NCBI RefSeq assembly: GCF_042643265.1
Contig: NZ_JBHRRZ010000006.1
Coordinates: 1-64,000, forward strand
Origin: Virgibacillus_O sediminis
Lineage (GTDB): Bacteria > Bacillota > Bacilli > Bacillales > Amphibacillaceae
Length of the DNA: 64,000 bases
Reading direction: 5' to 3'
In this document: positions 57,930-64,000 of the stretch, piece by piece
Numbering within the stretch: position 1 is the first letter of the stretch
Layout: each line of letters opens with the position of its first letter
Translations under genes and position numbers: made by a program
Notes under the pieces: generated by a model
Seen by the model: the letters and a program-made list of their open reading frames with translations, nothing else
Database searches by the model: none
Told to the model about the DNA's origin: nothing

Positions 57930-59228
57930 TTGAATCAAATTGCAAAAAAGCTTAATGAGATGATTGAAGAAAAGAATGAATATATTTATGATATGCTGTC
58001 AGATTTAGGAAGGAGTATTTTCTATCCGAAGGGGATCCTCAGCCAGAGTGCGGAGGCGAAAAGTAAGGCAACATCCAGATTTAATGCTACCTTGGGAATT
58101 GCTACAGAAGAAGATACACCAATGCACTTCGATCACATCCAGGAAAAGCTGCAGGACTATGCACCGGAGGACATTTATCCATATGCCCCGCCACAGGGGA
58201 AAGAATCTCTTCGTAAAGCTTGGAAAGAGAAAATGCTTCGGGAAAATCCTTCACTGGAGGGCAAAGAATTCGGCCGTCCCATTGCTACTAATGCCCTTAC
58301 CCATGGTTTGAGCATAGCTGGCGACCTGTTTGTTAATCCTGGTGACCATATTATTGTTCCTGATAAATTCTGGGGTAATTACAACCTGACATTTAATGTG
58401 CGCAGAGGCGGCAACTTCTCGAAATTTACTTTGTTTGATGAGAACGGAAAATTCAATGTGGAGGCTTTTCGGGAGACTGTGATGGAACAGAAAACCTCCG
58501 GAAAAGCCATCGTCATCCTGAACTTCCCGAACAACCCTACCGGCTATACCCCTCATGAAGAGGAAGTAGAAGGGATAGTCTCGGTATTGAAGGAGGCTGC
58601 AGACTCCGGAATCAATCTGGTGGTACTTCTTGATGATGCCTACTTTGGCTTGTTTTATGAGGATTCCGTTAAGGAGTCTATCTTCGGTCGCCTGATCAGC
58701 CTGCATCCTAGGCTGCTTCCGGTTAAAATTGACGGAGCTACTAAAGAGAATTATGTATGGGGACTGCGTGTGGGCTTCATTACTTTCGGTGTGGAACACA
58801 AAGCAGTACAGGATGCCCTGGAACAGAAAACAAAAGGGTTGATAAGAGGGACAATCTCCAGCGGCTCCCATTTGTCACAGACTGTTATTTTGAAATCTCT
58901 GGAGTCCGATGACTTTGAAAGAGAGAAAAAGGAAAAATATGCGTTGATGGAGAGCAGGGCAAGAAAAGTAAAAGAAGTACTGGCACAAGAGAAATATCAA
59001 CAGTCCTGGAAGGTATATCCCTTCAACTCTGGATACTTTATGTGTCTGGAATTGATCAACACAGATGCAGAAAAGCTCCGTGTCCACCTGCTTGAAAAGT
59101 ATGGGGTAGGCACGATTGCAGTAAATGATACCGATCTCCGCATTGCGTTTTCCAGTGTGGAAGAAAGGGATATTGAAGAGATTTTCGAGCTCATCCACAA
59201 GGGAGTACAAGATTTGTCCAATCGTTAA
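57930..59228 (+). CDS. Class I/II PLP-dependent aminotransferase, unknown substrate
   Basis: A 432-residue fold-type I enzyme: YAPPQGKESLRKAWKEKM, FPNNPTGYTP (about 199-208), DDAYFGL, and the likely PLP Lys272 in IDGATKENYVWGLRVGF with Arg280. The Lys segment differs from the usual S-x-x-K and puts ATKE where most class I enzymes have SFSK. It belongs to a Bacilli group of aminotransferases without known substrate. TTG start with GGAGG upstream, 17 bases after hisC, so an operon with it is likely. An extra N-terminal section (1-60) precedes the core. Confidence 0.8.
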   Translation: MNQIAKKLNEMIEEKNEYIYDMLSDLGRSIFYPKGILSQSAEAKSKATSRFNATLGIATEEDTPMHFDHIQEKLQDYAPEDIYPYAPPQGKESLRKAWKEKMLRENPSLEGKEFGRPIATNALTHGLSIAGDLFVNPGDHIIVPDKFWGNYNLTFNVRRGGNFSKFTLFDENGKFNVEAFRETVMEQKTSGKAIVILNFPNNPTGYTPHEEEVEGIVSVLKEAADSGINLVVLLDDAYFGLFYEDSVKESIFGRLISLHPRLLPVKIDGATKENYVWGLRVGFITFGVEHKAVQDALEQKTKGLIRGTISSGSHLSQTVILKSLESDDFEREKKEKYALMESRARKVKEVLAQEKYQQSWKVYPFNSGYFMCLELINTDAEKLRVHLLEKYGVGTIAVNDTDLRIAFSSVEERDIEEIFELIHKGVQDLSNR

Positions 59229-59240
59229 TAATAATCGAAG

Positions 59241-59269
59241 TCCTGGCTGCTATGCTGCCAGGGCTTTTC
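59241..59269 (+). terminator. Terminator of the aminotransferase pair
   Basis: TCCTGGC / GCCAGGG (59241-59247 and 59257-59263) followed by CTTTTCTTT. Confidence 0.6.
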
Positions 59270-59376
59270 TTTGGCGCGATTAGACTTAGATATCAGGTAT
59301 GTCCGGCATTCTTCTGGGTATTCTTTTACTTTTGAGGAGAACATGCGATAATGGGTGAAAAATGTGATGGGATGGA

Positions 59377-60576
59377 ATGATAACAATGGTGATTGAACTG
59401 GAAGTACAAAGTCAGGATATAAAAAAGTACCGAAACGGCTATCCGCTGATCAGAAAGGATTCCCTGTCCAATCCTGGTGCCTTGAAGGAAGAGGGGAGCA
59501 TCATCCATTTGGTAGACAGCCAGCGTCAATTTATCGCCAAAGGCTACTACGGTAAACAGAATAAAGGGCTTGGCTGGGTGCTGTCCCTCAACCAAGGAGA
59601 AAAGATAGATTATCTTTTCTTCAAAGATCGGATTCTTAAGGCATTTAATAAACGGGCCTCCTATTATCAGGATGAGCAGACTACTGCGTTCCGTGTTTTC
59701 AATGGCGAAGGCGACGGAATCGGTGGGTTGACTATTGATTACTATGATGGTTATTATCTGATCAATTGGTATAGCGACGGAATATACAGCTTTAAGGAAA
59801 AGGTCCTTCGGGTTCTGGACGAGCTTGGTGATTATCAAGCGGTATATGAGAAAAAACGTTTTGATTCAAAGGGGAAATATATGGAGGATGACGACTTTGT
59901 GAAAGGAGAGCGGGGCGACTTTCCTATTATTGTAAAGGAAAACGGCATGAATTACGCGGTGGACTTAAATGACGGGGCCATGGTTGGGATCTTCCTTGAT
60001 CAGCGGGAAGTAAGGAAAGCCATCCGCGATAAGTATGCGGCTGGGCGACGAGTCCTTAATACTTTTTCCTATACTGGAGCTTTTTCTGTTGCTGCTGCCT
60101 TAGGAGGAGCTGCCAGTACAACCAGTGTAGATCTGGCTAAACGCAGCAAGCCCAAGACTATTGAACAATTCAGTATGAACGGTATCGATTTTGACCAGCA
60201 GGACATTGTTGTCATGGACGTATTTGATTACTTTAAATATGCGAAAAGGAAGCATCTTTCCTTTGATATGGTGGTACTTGACCCTCCTAGCTTCGCCCGT
60301 TCAAAAAAGCGTACATTCAGTACGGCAAAGGATTACCCTGGGCTTATCCAGGATGCTTTGGAGATTACTGAAAAGGACGGAATCATTGTTGCCTCCACCA
60401 ATAACGCCACCTTTGGAATGAGGAAATTCAAAGGTTTTATTCAGAAGGCATTCCAAGATAGCGGCAAACGTTTTAAAATTTTAGAAGAATTCTCCCTGCC
60501 CGGTGATTTCCAAACAAACCGAAATTACCCGCAGAGCAATTATCTAAAGGTACTGGTCGTCAAGAAACTCGACTGA
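59377..60576 (+). CDS. Class I SAM-dependent rRNA methyltransferase (RlmI/YwbD-like)
   Basis: A 399-residue protein with an N-terminal PUA domain (ELEVQSQDIKKYRNGYPLIRKDSL...) and a C-terminal Rossmann methyltransferase. Motifs are GIFLDQREVRKAI, VLNTFSYTGAFSVAAALGG (motif I, about 227-245) and DMVVLDPPSFARSKK (motif IV). The family methylates C5 of a cytosine in 23S rRNA in E. coli (RlmI), but the RlmI group here lacks proof of target. ATG 59377 or 59386 is possible; neither has a strong site. Monocistronic. Confidence 0.87.
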   Translation: MITMVIELEVQSQDIKKYRNGYPLIRKDSLSNPGALKEEGSIIHLVDSQRQFIAKGYYGKQNKGLGWVLSLNQGEKIDYLFFKDRILKAFNKRASYYQDEQTTAFRVFNGEGDGIGGLTIDYYDGYYLINWYSDGIYSFKEKVLRVLDELGDYQAVYEKKRFDSKGKYMEDDDFVKGERGDFPIIVKENGMNYAVDLNDGAMVGIFLDQREVRKAIRDKYAAGRRVLNTFSYTGAFSVAAALGGAASTTSVDLAKRSKPKTIEQFSMNGIDFDQQDIVVMDVFDYFKYAKRKHLSFDMVVLDPPSFARSKKRTFSTAKDYPGLIQDALEITEKDGIIVASTNNATFGMRKFKGFIQKAFQDSGKRFKILEEFSLPGDFQTNRNYPQSNYLKVLVVKKLD

Positions 60577-60651
60577 TGCTTAACTCCTGGTTTAAGGTGT
60601 ATTCCGTGGGGAAAGGGAAAACACAGAGTATCGGAATAAGGAGGGAGAGCG

Positions 60652-61332
60652 TTGGATATTCTCCGGAACGATTGGCAGCCGAGGTTGGATAAGGAGTTCC
60701 GTAAAGACTACTACCAAGAATTGCGTTCTTTTTTAAAAAAAGAGTATGAGACAAAAACCGTTTATCCGGATAAGCATGATATTTTTAATGCGCTGCATCA
60801 TACGACATACGAAAAAACCAAAGTAGTGATTCTCGGGCAGGATCCATACCACGGCCCGGGGCAAGCCCATGGGCTAAGTTTTTCCGTACAGCCTGACGTA
60901 AAAATACCGCCGTCACTTCGGAACATTTTTAAAGAGTTGAAGGAAGATACAGGTGCTCGTATTCCAGATCATGGCTGTCTTACGAACTGGGCTGACCAAG
61001 GTGTGCTACTTTTGAATGCTGTTTTGACAGTGAGAAAGGGAGAGGCAAACTCCCATAAAGGGATCGGTTGGGAAAATTTCACGAATGAAGTGATCAGGGA
61101 GGTGAATGCAAAAGAAGACCCTGTAGCCTTCATTCTGTGGGGAAGAAATGCCCAGGCCAAGGAAGAGCTCATCACATCTTCCCATCATCTAATCATTAAA
61201 TCGCCTCATCCGAGCCCTTTTTCGGCGAATAAGGGATTCTTTGGCAGCCGGCCATTTTCCCGTACGAATCAATTTCTAAGGAAAGTAGGCCGTCCAGAAA
61301 TCGATTGGAGTATTCCGCCAGCGGAAAGATAA
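60652..61332 (+). CDS. ung: Uracil-DNA glycosylase
   Basis: Removes uracil from DNA in base-excision repair. The 226-residue family 1 enzyme shows the catalytic water-activating loop LGQDPYHGPGQAHGLSFSV (Asp64, His67) and the leucine/minor-groove loop HPSPFSANKGFFGSRPFSR. TTG start with AAGGAGG 6 to 7 bases upstream. It is followed by a terminator. No sign of change from the family norm. Confidence 0.96.
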   Translation: MDILRNDWQPRLDKEFRKDYYQELRSFLKKEYETKTVYPDKHDIFNALHHTTYEKTKVVILGQDPYHGPGQAHGLSFSVQPDVKIPPSLRNIFKELKEDTGARIPDHGCLTNWADQGVLLLNAVLTVRKGEANSHKGIGWENFTNEVIREVNAKEDPVAFILWGRNAQAKEELITSSHHLIIKSPHPSPFSANKGFFGSRPFSRTNQFLRKVGRPEIDWSIPPAER

Positions 61333-61340
61333 TAAAAGTG

Positions 61341-61373
61341 ATAAGCAGTCGCAGGGAGCGGCTGCTTATTTTG
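61341..61373 (+). terminator. Terminator of ung
   Basis: ATAAGCAGTCGC / GCGGCTGCTTAT (61341-61352 and 61358-61369, one G-T pair) then TTTT. Confidence 0.85.
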
Positions 61374-61572
61374 CAAAAGAACGTATAAAGGTATAAGACT
61401 TATCGATTCTAAGGCTAATGGCTCCTGCCAAGACCAGCGCCCGGCAAGTATTTCTTATCATAAATGTTAACCCGGGCACCTTGCTCTTATGACCCTGGCA
61501 AGCGAGGTCGTTCTGGTGTTTAAACCCATCCTTTCAGGGAAGAATTTATAAAGGAATGACATTTCAGAAAGG

Positions 61573-62844
61573 ATGAGGCTGTTGGTAAAGACTGATTCAC
61601 TTTCCCGGGAGAAGGGAATTGACCATAGTTTTGCTCTTATGAGGGAAGGCTATAATTTTATTCCTGACAGAAGACGCAGCTTCCAGTCGGATATCTTTGA
61701 AACCCGCCTTCTTGGTCGGCGGGCTATATGTATGGGCGGAAAGGAAGCAGCGGAATTGTTCTACGATAATGATAAATTCAAAAGGTCAGGTGCGGCTCCT
61801 GGAATGGTAAGGAAGACGCTGCTTGGAGATAAGAGTGTACAGAATCTTGACGGTGATATGCATTACAACCGCAAGAAAATGTTCATGTCCCTAATGACTA
61901 CCGACCGGCTGGCAGTAATGGATCAAATCACCACAGAACAGTGGGAAGCTGCACTGGATCGCTGGCTAGAGAAAAAAGAGGTCGTCTTGTACGAAGAAGC
62001 AAAGGAACTCATGCTTAGGATTGCCTGTAAATGGGCAGGTGTGCCCTTATGGTCCCATGAAGTCTCTTTACGCAGAGATGATGTGGCTTCCATGTTTGAA
62101 GGGGCGGGATCACTCGGGCCAAGGCACTGGAAGGCGCGGAAAGGGCGTGCTCGTTCGGAAAAGTGGATCGGCAGCTTAGTGGAGAAAGTGCGCAGCGGCG
62201 AATTGGATCCTCCTGAACAAACAGCTCTTCATACTATTTCGTTATACAGAGATGTCAATGGGGAATTGCTGGATACTCATACAGCAGCAGAGGAAGTATT
62301 GAATATAATCAGGCCCATGGTCGCCATCGCCATTTATATCAACTTTACAGCACTTGCTGTTCATCAATACCCCGAGGAGACGAAAAAACTGGAAAGTGGA
62401 GATGAAAAGCAGAATTTGATGTTTGTACAGGAAGTACGCAGATACTATCCTTTCTTTCCATTCCAAGCAGCGAAAGTTAAACAGGATTTCACATGGAAAG
62501 GGTTTACGTTCCGCAAGAATGATCTCGTACTCATGGACTTTTATGGGACAAACCACGATCCGAAACAATGGGATAATCCCCAGGTTTTCAACCCTGAAAG
62601 ATTTGCTGATTGGGAGGAGAACCCCTTCGACTTCGTTCCACAGGGCGGGGGAGACTATAACATGGGTCATCGCTGTGCAGGTGAATGGGTGACTGTCCAG
62701 GTAATGCAAATTTCGTTGGAATACCTGGTAAATAAGATGGCTTACCATGTTCCTTTACAGGATTTGAGTTACAGTATGGTAAGATTCCCGACCGTATCCA
62801 ACAGCAAATTCATCATCAATAAGATCGGCCGGAAGGTAGTATAA
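61573..62844 (+). CDS. CYP152-family cytochrome P450 (fatty acid peroxygenase)
   Basis: A 423-residue P450 related to B. subtilis CypC/YbdT (P450BS-beta), which hydroxylates long-chain fatty acids using hydrogen peroxide rather than a redox partner. The haem Cys368 is in GGGDYNMGHRCAG. The I-helix has the carboxylate-binding Arg247-Pro248 (IIRPMVAIAIY), which replaces the usual acid-alcohol pair and marks the peroxygenases. Gln90 (VQNLDGDMH) aligns with Gln85 of CypC, not the His of the decarboxylase OleT, so hydroxylation is expected. Start ATG 61573 is poorly spaced; TTG 61582 after AGGATGAGG is a good alternative. The 200-bp leader has no recognised feature. Confidence 0.93.
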   Translation: MRLLVKTDSLSREKGIDHSFALMREGYNFIPDRRRSFQSDIFETRLLGRRAICMGGKEAAELFYDNDKFKRSGAAPGMVRKTLLGDKSVQNLDGDMHYNRKKMFMSLMTTDRLAVMDQITTEQWEAALDRWLEKKEVVLYEEAKELMLRIACKWAGVPLWSHEVSLRRDDVASMFEGAGSLGPRHWKARKGRARSEKWIGSLVEKVRSGELDPPEQTALHTISLYRDVNGELLDTHTAAEEVLNIIRPMVAIAIYINFTALAVHQYPEETKKLESGDEKQNLMFVQEVRRYYPFFPFQAAKVKQDFTWKGFTFRKNDLVLMDFYGTNHDPKQWDNPQVFNPERFADWEENPFDFVPQGGGDYNMGHRCAGEWVTVQVMQISLEYLVNKMAYHVPLQDLSYSMVRFPTVSNSKFIINKIGRKVV

Positions 62845-62899
62845 CGGTCAATACACGGAAGAACGCGTGGCATTTCAAACTCACTCGAAAATAAGAAAA

Positions 62900-62922
62900 A
62901 GCTGCAGAATTACTCTGCAGCT
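62900..62922. terminator. Terminator between the P450 gene and thrB
   Basis: AGCTGCAGA / TCTGCAGCT (62900-62908 and 62914-62922) with AT-rich flanks on both sides. It overlaps the 3' end of thrB. Confidence 0.8.
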
Positions 62923-63833
62923 GTTTCTTTAACCTCTTCAATTTTGCTGACTTTTAATCCATCTGGATCGATTTTTAATTGGACAACTCGGTAATCCGGC
63001 AGTTCTTTCGCCATTTTAACCGCTATCTTCTGTCCGGAGCCTTTTGGGGCAAGGGAGACCATAGAGGGCCCAGCTCCGCTTATGGCCGTGCCATATGCTC
63101 CTGCCTGCCTGGCCTTTTCCCTGATTGTGTGGTACAGGGGAAGGAGTTTGGCCCGGAATGGCTCGTGGAGGAGGTCTTGTTCCATCATTTCTCCTGCCTG
63201 TTTGAGATCCCCAGTCAATAAGAAAGAAATCATCATGTTGCTAATACTGCTTGCCGCAATCGCTTCTTGCCTGGAAAATCCATCGGGCAGTACGTTACGC
63301 GCATCTTCCGTCTTCAATTCAAAATTCGGTATATAGCCAACCACATCTAACATGGGAACCGGAAGTTTTGCCCATTTGACCTGATCCGTTCCAGTCTGGG
63401 CTGTTACGGTGAAACCGCCTAGAAGGGCTGGGGCAATATTATCCGGATGGCCCTCTTCTGCGGTGCCGAGAAGCAGCTTTTGCTCTTCGGACAGAGAGAG
63501 GTTGCACATTTGGTTTGCCACTTCAATCCCCGCGAGGACAGCGGACGCACTGCTCCCAAACCCCCGTGCAAGGGGAATGTCGCTAAATACCGTTATATTG
63601 CATGGAGGAAGTGCCCTGCCATATTTTTTGGCGGTATTCTCTGCCACCTGATAAATGATGTTTTCTCTGTACGGGATATCATCAGGTAAAAAAGCGGAGC
63701 GGTTTTCTATGTTCCATGATTCAGCTTCTCTCACATCAAGTGTCAGGTAGAAATCCAAGGCAATACCTGCCGAATCAAAGGCAGGTCCTAAATTAGCGGA
63801 GCTTGCCGGAATGGAAACCCTGAAGTTCTTCAT
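62910..63833 (-). CDS. thrB: Homoserine kinase
   Basis: A GHMP kinase of 307 residues making O-phosphohomoserine for threonine synthesis. VSIPASSANLGPAFDSAGIAL at the N-terminus is the ThrB signature. The ATP loop is PLARGFGSSASAVLAG (about 87-102), the substrate motif GHPDNIAPALLGGF, and the C-terminal loop is AISGAGPSMVSLA. Its ATG overlaps the stop codon of the upstream thrC (ATGA), giving the order thrC-thrB seen in Bacillus, with hom expected further upstream beyond the window edge. Confidence 0.96.
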   Translation of the reverse strand: MKNFRVSIPASSANLGPAFDSAGIALDFYLTLDVREAESWNIENRSAFLPDDIPYRENIIYQVAENTAKKYGRALPPCNITVFSDIPLARGFGSSASAVLAGIEVANQMCNLSLSEEQKLLLGTAEEGHPDNIAPALLGGFTVTAQTGTDQVKWAKLPVPMLDVVGYIPNFELKTEDARNVLPDGFSRQEAIAASSISNMMISFLLTGDLKQAGEMMEQDLLHEPFRAKLLPLYHTIREKARQAGAYGTAISGAGPSMVSLAPKGSGQKIAVKMAKELPDYRVVQLKIDPDGLKVSKIEEVKETAAE

Positions 63834-64000
63834 GCTTTCACCCGGTTTTCTACATAATCTCTCACTGCTTGCTCATCGTTCGGCAAGGATACCGGATTGA
63901 CCTCTACCTGTTCAATGGCAGTCTGAGGGTCCTTTAATCCGTTCCCAGTAAGAACGGCTGCTACTTTGCTTCCTTTTTTGATGGTTCCGTTCTTACATTG
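63830..64000 (-). CDS. thrC: Threonine synthase, C-terminal end (partial)
   Basis: The last 56 codons of thrC enter from the right edge. The frame reads KKGSKVAAVLTGNGLKDP, which is the conserved C-terminal core of threonine synthase (VxxLTGxGLKDP), and ends ENRVKA. The stop overlaps the thrB start by 4 bases on the minus strand. The rest of the gene, including the PLP Lys, is outside the window. Confidence 0.93.
   Translation of the reverse strand, partial: QCKNGTIKKGSKVAAVLTGNGLKDPQTAIEQVEVNPVSLPNDEQAVRDYVENRVKA

Overview
The window reads as a chromosomal segment of a low-GC, Gram-positive, endospore-forming member of the Bacillaceae. Pointers are the block sigW-rsiW-cdaA-cdaR-glmM-glmS with a glmS ribozyme, a small Spo0E-type phosphatase gene, a glgBCDAP operon, cydABDC, hom/thrCB-type order, and strong AGGAGG-like ribosome binding sites with frequent GTG/TTG starts. 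No plasmid, prophage or CRISPR signal is visible. The only mobile DNA is the tail of an IS3-family element at the left edge. I cannot name the species; the arrangement is compatible with a halotolerant genus of the family, but that is inference.

Layout. 1-740: end of an IS3/IS150-type insertion sequence. 0.9-2.0 kb: a small membrane protein and fabI (minus). 2.4-2.9 kb: six tRNA genes (Glu, Val, Thr, Tyr, Gln, Lys). 3.2-7.6 kb: a four-gene mevalonate operon (mvaA, mvk, mvaD, mvaK2) converting HMG-CoA to isopentenyl diphosphate. 7.7-8.7 kb: arginase with a candidate ArgR/AhrC box. 8.8-16.5 kb: Spo0E-like gene, the SigW envelope-stress sigma factor and its anti-sigma factor, c-di-AMP synthase and its regulator, and GlmM/GlmS for amino sugar synthesis. 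16.9-22.7 kb: a betaine-type binding protein gene broken by an in-frame stop, small conserved genes, two methyltransferases, a nucleotidase, and a two-gene RibA/RibD unit. 23.1-29.0 kb: cytochrome bd oxidase and its CydDC ABC exporter. 29.1-39.6 kb: pullulanase divergent from the glycogen operon glgBCDAP. 39.9-45.5 kb: BrnQ, a GntR regulator, and a TetR-ABC drug-efflux unit with paired operators. 45.6-53.9 kb: oxidoreductase, catalase, a preQ1-riboswitch-controlled QueT transporter, and a quinone/catechol-stress-like group (VOC dioxygenase, hydrolase, MarR regulator) beside a macrolide phosphotransferase. 54.0-64.0 kb: conserved housekeeping genes, two aminotransferases, an rRNA methyltransferase, uracil-DNA glycosylase, a CYP152-type P450, thrB and the end of thrC.

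Functional threads. The 8.8-16.5 kb block joins cell-envelope homeostasis (SigW, c-di-AMP) to UDP-GlcNAc precursor supply. The glg region is a complete synthesis and breakdown module with a debranching enzyme. CydABDC, catalase, the peroxide-using P450 and the MarR group all point to life with changing oxygen and electrophile/peroxide stress.

The most noteworthy items are the mevalonate operon directly behind the tRNA array, the RibA/RibD pair that is not part of a riboflavin operon and whose RibA has an altered motif, the nonsense-interrupted binding protein, and several unlisted regulatory palindromes (two matched operators before tetR, an AT-rich palindrome between marR and mph, an operator on the VOC dioxygenase promoter, and an ARG-box-like site before arginase). 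I did not find an obviously new multi-gene system; the candidates above are the closest.
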